Both the position numbers and the translations under genes were made by a program. The notes under the pieces are model-generated. The model saw nothing but the letters and a program-made list of their open reading frames with translations. It searched no databases and was not told the DNA's origin. A stretch of DNA of 37,857 nucleotides from Streptomyces sp. ISL-66 (GTDB lineage: Bacteria; Actinomycetota; Actinomycetes; Streptomycetales; Streptomycetaceae), in assembly GCF_018614135.1 (NCBI RefSeq), contig NZ_JAGGOW010000088.1:1-37857 (forward strand), given 5' to 3'. Shown piece by piece: positions 1 to 7,193 of this stretch (its first letter is position 1; each line of letters opens with the position of its first letter).

Positions 1-1
1 A

Positions 2-961
2 GGCCGCCGAGGCGGAGGAAGCGGCGGAAGCGGCTGCGGCGGCCGCTGCGGCCGCCGCGGCGGCGTTGCGGTGGCCCGCCCGCCTGGCCTCGATCATCGC
101 GACGGCCCGGGTGGGCAGCCACGCCGAGGCGGTGCCGCTCTCGTCGCCGCCCTCGAAGAGGTGCGGGGCCAGCTGCGCCTGCAGGTCGGCCGGGCTGGGC
201 CGGTGCGTGGCGTCCATCTGCATGCAGGACTCGATGAGCGGGCGGAGCTCGTCCGGGAGGCCGTCGAGGTTGGGGCCCTCGCGCAGCAGCATGAAGACCG
301 TCTCCACCGGGTTCGCCCCGTGGTACGGCGGGTGCCCGGTGGCGGCGAAGACGAGCGTCGAGCCGAGCGAGAAGACGTCGCTGGCCCCCTTGACGCTGCG
401 CGAGTCCTTCGCCTGCTCGGGCGACATGTAGGCGGGGGTGCCGACGGCGACGTTGGTCATCGTCAGGCGGGTGTTGGAAACCCCGCTGGCGATGCCGAAG
501 TCGATCACGCGCGGCCCGTCCTCGACGACGAGCACGTTGGACGGCTTCAGGTCGCGGTGGACCAGGCCCGCGCCGTGGATGGACTGCAGGGCCTCGGCGA
601 TGCCGGCCGCGAGCCACCGTACGGCCTGGGCGGGCATGGGCCCGCACTCGTGGACGATCTCCTCCAGAGAGGGCGCCGGCACGTACGCGGTGGCCAGCCA
701 GGGCACCGCCGCGCGCGGGTCGGCGTCGACCACGGCCGCCGTGTAGAAGCCGGAGACGGCGCGGGCCGCCTCCACCTCACGGGTGAAGCGCACGCGGAAC
801 AACTGGTCCTCGGCGAGCTCCGTGCGGACCGTCTTGATCGCCACCCGGCGCCCGGACGCCGACCGCGCGAGATAGACCAGCCCCATGCCGCCGGCGCCGA
901 GCCGTCCCAGCACCTCGAAGGGGCCGATCCGTCTCGGGTCGTGCTGCGTCAGCTGCTCCAC
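2..961 (-). CDS. Hanks-type serine/threonine protein kinase, 3' end outside window
   Basis: The 320 visible codons form a nearly complete eukaryotic-type protein kinase domain. In order there are a glycine loop [11 protein letters not shown] near residue 20, an AIKTV strand with the ATP-binding Lys, the catalytic loop [10 protein letters not shown], the DFG triplet in VIDFGIA, and [11 protein letters not shown] in the activation segment. After the catalytic domain the chain turns alanine-rich ([16 protein letters not shown]) and runs off the left edge, as in actinobacterial kinases where a linker leads to a membrane helix or sensor domain. The start is one of two adjacent GTG codons (964 or 961). 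A GGAGG box lies six bases before the GTG at 961, so that one is preferred. The substrate and the sensed signal are unknown. The kinase assignment is certain; the architecture beyond the edge cannot be seen. Confidence 0.93.
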   Translation of the reverse strand, partial: MEQLTQHDPRRIGPFEVLGRLGAGGMGLVYLARSASGRRVAIKTVRTELAEDQLFRVRFTREVEAARAVSGFYTAAVVDADPRAAVPWLATAYVPAPSLEEIVHECGPMPAQAVRWLAAGIAEALQSIHGAGLVHRDLKPSNVLVVEDGPRVIDFGIASGVSNTRLTMTNVAVGTPAYMSPEQAKDSRSVKGASDVFSLGSTLVFAATGHPPYHGANPVETVFMLLREGPNLDGLPDELRPLIESCMQMDATHRPSPADLQAQLAPHLFEGGDESGTASAWLPTRAVAMIEARRAGHRNAAAAAAAAAAAASAASSASAA

Positions 962-1267
962 CACTCGCCTCCACACCCATCCCCGTACGGGCTCCTTGCG
1001 CGAGCCCGCTCCTTCGCCAAGCACGCCACCGGCGAGCGCCCCGTACCCGGCGGTCGGCCGGTGCGGCGTCCACCGCGGGCGCAGCCCGCAGTCGCGCACC
1101 CCGATTCTGTCAGGCCCGCGCTCGGTCCGGCCCCGAGTACACGGGCGGGTTCGTGTGAGGCTGCACGCGTCGGGGGTCGGACGGGGGTGGGGACGGGGGT
1201 TCGGGCGGGGGTCCGGGCGGACGTCCGAACGGGGGTCGGACGGGAGTCGGACGGGGCTGTGCGGCCG
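962..1267. other. Intergenic region between kinase and VOC gene
   Basis: About 300 bases without a convincing gene. The half next to the kinase must hold the kinase promoter and the GGAGG ribosome site. The other half is the very G-rich tract listed separately at 1171-1256. A short inverted repeat ACACG/CGTGT lies near 1140-1156. No clear terminator with a T-run was seen. Confidence 0.5.
1171..1256 (+). repeat. G-rich degenerate repeat, potential G-quadruplex tract
   Basis: On the plus strand this tract carries many runs of three to five G separated by one to six bases, built from degenerate copies of a CGGACGGGGGT-like unit. It lies just downstream of the VOC gene stop, so that gene's RNA is C-rich here and the G-rich strand is the opposite one. 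It could act as a transcription pause or end signal, or be simple slippage-derived repeat. Confidence 0.55.
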
Positions 1268-2065
1268 CTACGCGCCCTGCTTCGTGCGCGGCTCCGACAG
1301 CAGCCCGAAGACCGCGCCCTGGTTGTCGGCCACGACCGCGATCCGCCCGTACGGGGTGTCGAAGGGATCGGCGGTGACCCGTCCGCCGAGGCGCTGGACC
1401 ATGGCGACGGACTGGTCGCAGTCCGGGACGGCGAAGTAGACGAGGAAGTGCGCGGGCATGATCGCGGGGAAGGCGTCGGTGATGAGGCTGCGGCCCATGA
1501 CGGCGCTGTCCGGTCCGGGCGCGCTGCCGGGCGGGGACCAGACGCGGTATTCGGAGCCGCCGGAGTCGTCCTGGTCCTGCGGGACGTAGCCGAAGACCTT
1601 GGCGTAGAAGACGTCCACGGCGTCGCGGGCCCGGGTGTAGACCTCGGTCCAGCAGTACGTGTAAGGCTCCTGCTGGGCGTCGAAGCCGTGGTGGGTGCCC
1701 GGCTGCCACAGCCCGAAGACGGCCCCGCCGGGGTCGGCGGCCATCGCGGCGGTCCCGTACGGGCCGACCGGCATCGGGTCCATCACCAGCTGGCCGCCGG
1801 CGGCGCGGATGCGCTGGGCGCAGGCGTACGCGTCGGTCGTGTAGAGGTAGACGCCCCAGACGGTGGGCATCCGGCCGTCGGGCTTGGGGGCGAGGGCGGC
1901 GACGTTGCGGCCGCGGCTGTAGGCCTGGGTGTAGTGGCCGTACTCCGCTCCCGCGCTGTCGGCGAAGGTCCACCCGAAGAGCTCACCGTAGAAGCGCTTG
2001 CCCGCTTCCACGTCCGGCAGCGAGGCGTCGACCCAGCAGGGGGAGCCTTCCGCGAATGCGGCCAT
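1268..2065 (-). CDS. VOC (glyoxalase/bleomycin-resistance-like) family protein, two domains
   Basis: 265 residues built from two vicinal-oxygen-chelate modules, about 1-125 and 130-265. Each has the usual pattern: WVDASLPD...FYGELFGW at the start of the first, CWTEVYTRA...VFYAKVFGY at the start of the second, and each ends in ADPGGAVFGLWQP or ADNQGAVFGLLSEP. The layout matches the actinobacterial Cfp30B-like family, whose catalytic activity is mostly undefined; a methylglyoxal or other small-ligand role is only possible. The ATG at 2065 is chosen because an AAGGAA box lies eight bases upstream and the domain begins right after it; the frame stays open further upstream but without domain content. 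The gene stands alone and is divergent from tetR1. Confidence 0.88.
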   Translation of the reverse strand: MAAFAEGSPCWVDASLPDVEAGKRFYGELFGWTFADSAGAEYGHYTQAYSRGRNVAALAPKPDGRMPTVWGVYLYTTDAYACAQRIRAAGGQLVMDPMPVGPYGTAAMAADPGGAVFGLWQPGTHHGFDAQQEPYTYCWTEVYTRARDAVDVFYAKVFGYVPQDQDDSGGSEYRVWSPPGSAPGPDSAVMGRSLITDAFPAIMPAHFLVYFAVPDCDQSVAMVQRLGGRVTADPFDTPYGRIAVVADNQGAVFGLLSEPRTKQGA

Positions 2066-2155
2066 GAGCCCGGTTCCTTCCGTTATGCGGTGGTGTGTAC
2101 CATCCCGCCGTACTCGCCCAGCCATGCACCTCCGGATCATGATGTGCCCGAAAAC

Positions 2156-2164
2156 TTGTCCACA
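2156..2164 (+). promoter_or_regulatory. DnaA-box-like sequence TTGTCCACA
   Basis: TTGTCCACA matches the strong Streptomyces DnaA box. It lies alone in the divergent space between the VOC gene and tetR1. The same 15 bases (TTGTCCACAGCCTGT) recur at 28110 inside the cyclase gene. A single box is not an origin; it could be a DnaA titration or regulatory site, or chance. Confidence 0.3.
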
Positions 2165-2335
2165 GCCTGTTGATAAGACTATTCGGGGGATACGCCCTGA
2201 ACCCGGACGGCGCGCCCGGGGCGCCCGCGCGGCCGGAATCCGCCCCCGGGGCGGGGTGGGACCGGTGTACGCCCAGGCCAGGCACCTCATGACCCCATTT
2301 GCAGGCGGCCGAATCGCGCGCCGATCACCCCTCGG

Positions 2336-2341
2336 TAAGCT
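2336..2341 (+). promoter_or_regulatory. -10 box for leaderless tetR1 transcript
   Basis: TAAGCT is followed by exactly six bases and then the ATG at 2348, so transcription would start at the A of the start codon. There is no Shine-Dalgarno sequence, which fits a leaderless mRNA. The same TAnnnT-N6-ATG layout occurs at 5084, 7182 and 16364. Confidence 0.5.
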
Positions 2342-2347
2342 GACGGC

Positions 2348-2995
2348 ATGACAGGACAAGTACGTACCGTCGACGGCCGCGTTGCCGGCCGGCGCGGTCA
2401 GGCGACGAGGCAGAAGCTGCTCGACTGCCTCAGCGAGATGCTCAGCTCCTCGCCGTACCGCGACGTCAAAGTGATCGACGTCGCCCGCAAGGCCGGTACC
2501 TCCCCCGCGACCTTCTACCAGTACTTCCCGGACGTCGAAGGCGCCGTCCTGGAGATCGCGGAGCACATGGCCAACGAGGGTGCGCAGCTGACCTCGTTGG
2601 TCGAGGGACGGGCCTGGGTCGGCAAGGCCGGCTGGGCGGCCGCCGAGGAACTCGTCGAAGGGTTCCTGGACTTCTGGCGGCGCAATGACGCGATCCTGCG
2701 GGTCGTCGACCTGGGCGCGGCCGAGGGCGACAAGCGGTTCTACAAGATCCGCATGAAGATCCTCAACTCCGTCACCAACTCCCTGACGGAATCGATGAAG
2801 GACCTCCAGGCCAAGGGCAAGGTCGACAAGGACCTCAGCCCGGCGGCCATGGCCGGTTCACTGGTCGCCATGCTGGCCGCGGTGGCCTCGCACCAGAAGG
2901 GCTTCCAGACCTGGGGCGTCAAGCAGGCCGAGCTCAAGCCGAACCTGGCGCTGCTCGTCCACCTGGGCATCACGGGCAAGAAGCCGACGAAGTAG
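2348..2995 (+). CDS. TetR/AcrR family transcriptional regulator (tetR1)
   Basis: 215 residues. An N-terminal TetR DNA-binding domain covers about residues 17-65: RRGQATRQKLLDCLSEML, VKVIDVARKAGTSPATFYQYF as the helix-turn-helix, then PDVEGAVLEIAEHM. The rest is an all-helical ligand and dimer domain without a recognisable ligand class. It starts at ATG 2348 with no ribosome site but a -10 box six bases upstream, so it is probably leaderless. It stands next to a run of acyl-CoA genes that share a CTGAC-N5-GTCAG palindrome and is therefore the first candidate for their repressor; this is inference from position only. A hairpin terminator begins right at the stop codon. Confidence 0.92.
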   Translation: MTGQVRTVDGRVAGRRGQATRQKLLDCLSEMLSSSPYRDVKVIDVARKAGTSPATFYQYFPDVEGAVLEIAEHMANEGAQLTSLVEGRAWVGKAGWAAAEELVEGFLDFWRRNDAILRVVDLGAAEGDKRFYKIRMKILNSVTNSLTESMKDLQAKGKVDKDLSPAAMAGSLVAMLAAVASHQKGFQTWGVKQAELKPNLALLVHLGITGKKPTK

Positions 2996-3023
2996 CGGCG
3001 GACCCTGACCACAGGGCCCGCCG
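2996..3023 (+). terminator. Hairpin terminator after tetR1
   Basis: Arms CGGCGGACCCTG and CAGGGCCCGCCG pair with one mismatch around the loop ACCA, starting at the base after the tetR1 stop codon. There is no long T-run, as is usual in Streptomyces. Confidence 0.65.
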
Positions 3024-3147
3024 TCTTCAACTCGCGTCCGGGCACTTACCGCTCGTACGGGTAACTGGTGACTGGGCCTTGGCCCAGCACACTTCCCGCC
3101 GGACTCCTACCGGCTCCTGCCGGGCTCCTGCCGGGATTCCGCCGCGA

Positions 3148-3639
3148 TCAGCGACGCTCCAGGCGGAACAACCTGATCTCGCGCTCGATGCGCGCCTGGT
3201 ACGTCGCGTACGGGGGCCAGAACTTCAACGCCGCTCGCCACGCCTGCGCGCGCTCCTCACCCGCCAGCAGGCGGGCGCGCACGGGGATGTCCTCGCCCTT
3301 CCAACTCACGTCCGCGTCCGGGTTCTTCAGCAGGTTCGCGGTCCATGCCGGGTGTCCGGGGCGGCCGAAGTTCGAGCCGATCAGCAGCCAGGTCACGCCG
3401 TCCTGTTCGGGCATGCAGGCGAGCGGCGTGACGCGCGGCTCGCCCGTCTTGGCTCCCTTGGCGGTCAGGATCACGCCGGGGAGCATCTGGGCGCTGAGGA
3501 TGACCTTGCCGCGGGTCAGTTTGTGCACTGCCTTGTCCATCGCGGGGATGAAGTGCGGTGCGATCTTGGCGAACAGCATGGTCGAGGAGACCTTCTGCAT
3601 GAGCTTGACACCGACACCGGCGCCGGGAGCCGCAGCCAT
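3148..3639 (-). CDS. DDN-family (deazaflavin/F420-dependent type) oxidoreductase
   Basis: 163 residues of the nitroreductase/deazaflavin-dependent family (split beta-barrel, as in mycobacterial Ddn). Typical pieces are GVILTAKGAKTGEPRVTPL (cofactor phosphate region), WLLIGSNFGRPGHPAWTANL and the C-terminal FWPPYATYQARIEREI. Family members use F420H2 to reduce quinones or enones. The substrate here is unknown. The start ATG overlaps the stop of the upstream acyl-CoA dehydrogenase by one base (TGATG), so the two are translationally coupled and belong to the same operon, led by the operator at 4967. An enone-reductase step beside a dehydrogenase fits a degradation pathway. Confidence 0.88.
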   Translation of the reverse strand: MAAAPGAGVGVKLMQKVSSTMLFAKIAPHFIPAMDKAVHKLTRGKVILSAQMLPGVILTAKGAKTGEPRVTPLACMPEQDGVTWLLIGSNFGRPGHPAWTANLLKNPDADVSWKGEDIPVRARLLAGEERAQAWRAALKFWPPYATYQARIEREIRLFRLERR

Positions 3640-4946
3640 CAGGCGGCCACCTCTCTCTTCTCGTTGCGGGGGGCGGGAGCGGTGGGAGCGGTGGGAGCGG
3701 TGGGAGCGGTGGGAGCGAACAGGCCGGCCTCGTCCGCGGCATGGGCGCGCAGACGGTGGACGGGGCCGAAGAGCAGTTCGTCGGCGGCCGCCCGCTTGAA
3801 GTAGAGGTGGGCGTCGTGCTCCCAGGTGAAGCCGATGCCGCCGTGCAACTGGATCGCCTCGCCCGCCGTCATCCGCAGGGCCTCCAGGGCCTGGGCGAGG
3901 GCGAGTCCGCCCTGTGCCGGGTCCCAGGCGGCGTAGTAGGCGGCGGAGCGGGCCGCCTGGACCTGTACGTAGAGGTCGGCGAGGCGGTGTTTGACCGCCT
4001 GGAACGAGCCGATGGCCCGGCCGAACTGCTCGCGCTGCTGTACGTACTCCACGGTGCGGGCGAGCGCCTGCCCGGCCGCTCCGACCGCCTCGGCGGCCAG
4101 GACGGCGGCGACGCCGCGTCCGGCGGCGGCCAGCGCGGCCAGTACGTCACCGCCATTGCCGCCGCCGTTGCCGCCGCCCTCGCCGACGCCGGCTCCGTCA
4201 CCGACACCGTCGCCGACTCCGACGCCTCCGGTTTCGCCGCCCAGCAATTCGGCTTCGACGTCCCTGAGTTGAATGCGGCCCTGCGGGCGGGTCTCGTCGA
4301 GGGTCGCCTGCCGCGACCGTACGAGGCCGGGCGCTCCCTCCCTCACCAGGAACAGCAGGGTGCGACTGCGGGCGAAGCCTCCGGCGTGCGCGGCGACCAG
4401 CAGCAGTGAGGCGCTGTGCCCGTCGAGCACCTGGGCGACCTCGCCGTACAGCCGCCAGCCGCCGTCCACGGCGCGGGCCTGGACCCCGCCGGCGCGCCCG
4501 CCGCCCGCCCAGTCGCCTCCGGAGTTGTCCCCGGTCAGCGCGAGGGCGGTAGCCAGGGCCGGGCCGGGTACGGCGAGGGCGGCGGTGAGCCCGCCGGCCG
4601 CGAGCGGCGGCAGCAGGGCGGAGCGCTGGGCGCCGGTGCCCAGGGCGTTGACCAGCGGCGCGGCGAGCACGGCGGTGGCCAGCAGGGGCGAGGGCAGCAG
4701 CACCCGCCCGGTCTCCTCGCAGGCCAGGGCCAGGTCTGCGGGGGTGCAGCCGACGCCTCCGTACTCCTCGGCTACGGCGATGCCCGGCAGCCCGAGCTGC
4801 TGGGCGAGCTGCTGCCACAGCGCGCGGTCGTGTCCGGCGGCGGTGCGGGCGGCGGCCTTGACCTCGTCCGGGCCGCAGCGTTTGCCCAGGATCTCGCGCA
4901 GGGTGCGGCGCATCTCGTCCTGCTCCGCGGTGAAGGCGGCATCCAT
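3639..4946 (-). CDS. Acyl-CoA dehydrogenase family protein (FadE-like)
   Basis: 435 residues. N-terminal helical domain (DAAFTAEQDEMRRTLREIL), middle beta domain, and C-terminal helical domain with YVQQREQFGRAIGSFQAVKH and the family signature HGGIGFTWEHDAHLYFKRA. This HGGIGFTWE class is known in actinobacterial heteromeric acyl-CoA dehydrogenases (FadE28/FadE29 type), where it pairs with a GGSDEIQ-class subunit such as the one at 24931. Two low-complexity tracts are odd: a Gly/Val/Asp/Asn stretch around residues 240-270 and APTAPTAPTAPT near the C terminus, encoded by a 9-bp tandem repeat. The start is fixed by GGAGGAG nine bases before ATG 4946. A -10 TAACAT (4985-4980) is followed at once by the palindrome at 4967-4981. 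Confidence 0.9.
   Translation of the reverse strand: MDAAFTAEQDEMRRTLREILGKRCGPDEVKAAARTAAGHDRALWQQLAQQLGLPGIAVAEEYGGVGCTPADLALACEETGRVLLPSPLLATAVLAAPLVNALGTGAQRSALLPPLAAGGLTAALAVPGPALATALALTGDNSGGDWAGGGRAGGVQARAVDGGWRLYGEVAQVLDGHSASLLLVAAHAGGFARSRTLLFLVREGAPGLVRSRQATLDETRPQGRIQLRDVEAELLGGETGGVGVGDGVGDGAGVGEGGGNGGGNGGDVLAALAAAGRGVAAVLAAEAVGAAGQALARTVEYVQQREQFGRAIGSFQAVKHRLADLYVQVQAARSAAYYAAWDPAQGGLALAQALEALRMTAGEAIQLHGGIGFTWEHDAHLYFKRAAADELLFGPVHRLRAHAADEAGLFAPTAPTAPTAPTAPAPRNEKREVAA
3675..3719 (+). repeat. 9-bp tandem repeat in acyl-CoA dehydrogenase 3' end
   Basis: Nearly five copies of GGGAGCGGT. On the coding strand they give Ala-Pro-Thr repeats just before the C terminus. The period is a multiple of three, so copy-number change would not shift the frame. 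Confidence 0.85.
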
Positions 4947-4966
4947 CGTCGGGCTCCTCCCCGTAT

Positions 4967-4981
4967 CTGACGGGCCGTCAT
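4967..4981. promoter_or_regulatory. Operator CTGAC-N5-GTCAT (regulon site 1)
   Basis: The core TGACGGGCCGTCA (4968-4980) is a perfect 13-base palindrome. It lies 21 bases upstream of the acyl-CoA dehydrogenase start and directly follows the -10 box TAACAT (4985-4980), so a bound protein would cover the transcription start. It is one of seven related sites in the window. Confidence 0.7.
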
Positions 4982-5063
4982 GTTAGAGCGGGTGGCACCA
5001 GATGCACAGGGGGCGGTCCGCCCCAGTACGGCGCGAGCCGGCGGACACCGCTGCGCGGACTGG

Positions 5064-5082
5064 AACTGACGGGCAGTCAGTT
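5064..5082. promoter_or_regulatory. Operator AACTGAC-N5-GTCAGTT (regulon site 2)
   Basis: Perfect seven-base arms around GGGCA. The site lies just upstream of the -10 box TACCGT of the thiolase, so it occupies the -35/spacer region, where a repressor would block RNA polymerase. Sites 1 and 2 face the divergent acyl-CoA dehydrogenase and thiolase genes. Confidence 0.75.
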
Positions 5083-5083
5083 G

Positions 5084-5089
5084 TACCGT
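5084..5089 (+). promoter_or_regulatory. -10 box for leaderless thiolase transcript
   Basis: TACCGT, then six bases, then ATG 5096. No ribosome site precedes this ATG. The spacing places the transcription start on the start codon, which decides between several possible starts and implies that the proline/glycine repeat is translated. Confidence 0.5.
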
Positions 5090-5095
5090 CGGTCC

Positions 5096-6424
5096 ATGCC
5101 TGGACCCATGCCCGGACCCGCGCCCGGCCCCATACCTGGTCCCACGACCGGTCCCACGCCCGGTCCCACGACCGGCCCCGTGCCCGGCCCCCTGAGCGGC
5201 GGGCCCGCGACTCAGCCCCCTTCGTCGTCCGTGCCGTCATCGTCCGCGCACCGCGCTTCCGCGGCGGGGCGGCGCGTCGCCGTCGTCGGCGTCGCGCTCT
5301 CGGACTGCGGCCGGGTCGACGGACCCACCCCGTACGCCCTGCACGCGCAGGCCGCCCGGCGGGCCCTGGCCGACTCCGGCCTCGACCGTTCGATGATCGA
5401 CGGCTTCGCCTCGGCCGGCCTCGGGATCCTCGCCCCGGTCGAGGTCGCCGAGTACCTCGGCCTGCGCCCCACCTGGGTCGACTCCACCTCGGTCGGCGGC
5501 TCCACCTGGGAGGTCATGGCCGCCCACGCCGCCGACGCCATCGCGGCCGGCCACGCCAACGCGGTCCTCCTCGTCTACGGATCCACCGCGCGCGCCGACA
5601 TCAAGGCCCGCCGCCGGACCTCGAACCTCTCCTTCGGCGCCCGGGGACCGCTGCAGTTCGAGGTCCCGTACGGACACACGCTGGTCTCCAAGTACGCGAT
5701 GGCCGCACGCCGCCACATGCACGAGTACGGCACCACGCTGGAGCAACTCGCCGAGGTCGCCGTCCAGGCGCGGGCGAACGCCGCCACCAACCCGGACGCC
5801 ATGTTCCGCGACCCCATCACGGTCGACGACGTCCTGTCCTCCGGCATGATCGCGGACCCCTTCACGAAGCTGAACTGCTGCATCCGCTCGGACGGCGGCT
5901 GCGCGGTGCTGCTGGCCGCGGAGGACTACGTGCCGGACACCGCGAAGGAGCCGGTCTGGATCCTGGGCTCGGGCACCTCGGTGTCGCACACCACGATGTC
6001 GGAGTGGGAGGACTTCACGGTCTCCCCCGCAGCGGTGTCCGGCCGCCAGGCCTTCACCCGCGCCGGCCTCACCCCGGCGGACGTGGACCTGGCCGAGATC
6101 TACGACGCCTTCACCTACATGACCCTGGTGACCCTGGAGGACCTCGGCTTCTGCGCCAAGGGCGAGGGCGGCGCCTTCGTGGAGAAGGGCCGCCTCCTCC
6201 GGGACGGCGAGCTCCCCGTCAACACGGACGGCGGCGGCCTGTCCGCCTGCCACCCGGGCATGCGCGGACTGTTCCTCCTGGTCGAGGCGGTACGCCAGCT
6301 GCGCGGCGAGGCGGGCGAAGGCCAGGTCCACAAACGCGACGGCACCCTCCCCCGCGTAGCACTGGTCTCGGGCACGGGCGGCTGGTTCTGCTCGTCGGGG
6401 ACGGTCATCTTGGGTCGGGGGTGA
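5096..6424 (+). CDS. Thiolase-fold lipid-transfer protein/acetyl-CoA acetyltransferase (SCP-x-like)
   Basis: 442 residues. The conserved thiolase part begins near residue 55 (RRVAVVGVALSDCGRVD) and includes STSVGGSTWEVMAAHAADAI around the usual nucleophile loop, NCCIRSDGGCAVLL, VDLAEIYDAFTYMTL and GGLSACHPGMRGL near the active-site His. It resembles SCP-x-type thiolases of actinobacterial steroid and branched-acid degradation, which often need a DUF35/OB-fold partner; such a protein lies at 8141. In this family a Cys at the nucleophile position can be replaced; here the loop reads SVGGS, so the enzyme may act as an aldolase-type thiolase. The first 50 residues are a Pro-Gly repeat (MPGPMPGPAPGP and on) followed by a Ser-rich linker, unlike the family. 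The start is supported by a leaderless promoter. Confidence 0.88.
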   Translation: MPGPMPGPAPGPIPGPTTGPTPGPTTGPVPGPLSGGPATQPPSSSVPSSSAHRASAAGRRVAVVGVALSDCGRVDGPTPYALHAQAARRALADSGLDRSMIDGFASAGLGILAPVEVAEYLGLRPTWVDSTSVGGSTWEVMAAHAADAIAAGHANAVLLVYGSTARADIKARRRTSNLSFGARGPLQFEVPYGHTLVSKYAMAARRHMHEYGTTLEQLAEVAVQARANAATNPDAMFRDPITVDDVLSSGMIADPFTKLNCCIRSDGGCAVLLAAEDYVPDTAKEPVWILGSGTSVSHTTMSEWEDFTVSPAAVSGRQAFTRAGLTPADVDLAEIYDAFTYMTLVTLEDLGFCAKGEGGAFVEKGRLLRDGELPVNTDGGGLSACHPGMRGLFLLVEAVRQLRGEAGEGQVHKRDGTLPRVALVSGTGGWFCSSGTVILGRG

Positions 6425-6428
6425 GGGG

Positions 6429-6485
6429 GGCGGGCTGCGGGCGTGGTGGGGGCGTTGACGGTGACGGGGCGGGTGGGGTGAGGGG
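6429..6485 (+). repeat. Outer inverted repeat, left arm
   Basis: 57 bases starting GGCGGGCTGCGGG and ending GGTGGGGTGAGGGG. They match the reverse complement of 7105-7172 almost exactly, except for an extra 11-base copy of a GTGGTGGGGGC unit in the right arm and about two substitutions. Confidence 0.8.
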
Positions 6486-6865
6486 GCGCGCCTGCGGCCG
6501 GTCTCCTCATCACCTGACTACCGCAACCGCCCACCCTGCCGCCTGCCGCCTGCCGTGTGTGCGGCCGTTCACCAGCCGAGCCCCAGACGGTGGTCAGTCG
6601 CTATGCCGAGAGTGACCGTGTAGCGATCTGACGCGCCTCAAGGCATTGGAGGGCGGTCTCGTCGTCCTCTTGTGCGGGTTGGCGGGCGGAGCACCGGGAA
6701 GGGGCCTCGATGGGCCCCGTGTGGGTGTCCCGGGGGTCCCGCGCCCCCGGCCCCGGGCAGGCGGGCCGGTCCCGACCGGAGAAACCTTCGGCTGACCGGC
6801 GGGACCAGGCCCGCACATCCCTGGCCACGGCCGTCCCTCCGTCTGTCACCCCCAGGCCATCCCCC

Positions 6866-6920
6866 GGGGGGATCCCGGAAGTCTTGTGGCGTTCCGGGGT
6901 GGGCCGGTCAGTCAAGAGTG
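6866..6920 (+). repeat. Inner inverted repeat, left arm
   Basis: About 55 bases that pair with 6961-7016 with roughly ten mismatches across a 40-base loop. The conserved core is CCGGGGTGGGCCGGTC followed by GTCAAGAG. As RNA it would form a very long hairpin. Confidence 0.8.
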
Positions 6921-6960
6921 GCCGAAGGCCATCACGCAGCGACGCGACGACGAAGGAGGA

Positions 6961-7016
6961 GCGCTCTTGACGGACCGGCCCACCCCGGAAGGACGCTGGA
7001 CTTCCGGGACGCCCCC
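6961..7016 (-). repeat. Inner inverted repeat, right arm
   Basis: Right partner of 6866-6920. Read outward, both arms encode LTDRPTPE...TSG.PPG, with a TTG codon at the same place and a GGAGGA six bases before it on the right side. The arms may be two copies of one gene start in opposite orientation. Confidence 0.75.
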
Positions 7017-7104
7017 AGGGACCATCAACGCACCCGATAGACCGCAGCGAAGCCCACCCCGCCCCCGCCCCACCATCAACGCCCCCGCCAGGCCGCAGCC
7101 CAAG

Positions 7105-7172
7105 CCCCTCACCCCACCCGCCCCGTCACCATCAACGCCCCCACCACGCCCCCACCACCCCCGCAGCCCGCC
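7105..7172 (-). repeat. Outer inverted repeat, right arm
   Basis: 68 bases, the inverted copy of 6429-6485 with an 11-base internal duplication. It ends ten bases before the -10 box of the next gene. Confidence 0.8.
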
Positions 7173-7181
7173 CCGGACGCC

Positions 7182-7187
7182 TAACCT
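7182..7187 (+). promoter_or_regulatory. -10 box for leaderless PNPOx-like gene
   Basis: TAACCT, six bases, then ATG 7194, with no ribosome site. The spacing fits transcription starting at the start codon. Confidence 0.5.
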
Positions 7188-7193
7188 GGGGTC

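Larger units (their letters stand above)
6425..7193. other. 769-base intergenic region made of nested inverted repeats
   Basis: No convincing gene between the thiolase and the PNPOx-like gene. The region holds an outer inverted repeat (6429-6485 with 7105-7172), an inner one (6866-6920 with 6961-7016), a small one near 6593-6640 (TCGCTA with TAGCGA, flanked by GTCAG and CTGAC), and three direct copies of ACCATCAACGC at 7021, 7072 and 7128. Open frames here are repeat-derived. It may be a degenerate miniature mobile element or a composite terminator region. Confidence 0.6.

Noticed and set aside
71..2173. A 700-codon plus-strand frame over the kinase and VOC genes
   Set aside because: Antisense shadow with no domain; both genes beneath it are well supported on the minus strand.
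2340..2354. CTGAC-N5-GACAG at the tetR1 start codon, considered as an eighth regulon operator
   Set aside because: The right half is GACAG rather than GTCAG, so it is not a proper inverted repeat and may be chance.
6601..6915. 104-codon minus-strand frame starting TTG within the inner inverted repeat
   Set aside because: No recognisable domain and no ribosome site; part of it is repeat arm. It may be a gene relic (its end DDETALQCLEARQIATRSLS looks somewhat protein-like) but cannot be supported.
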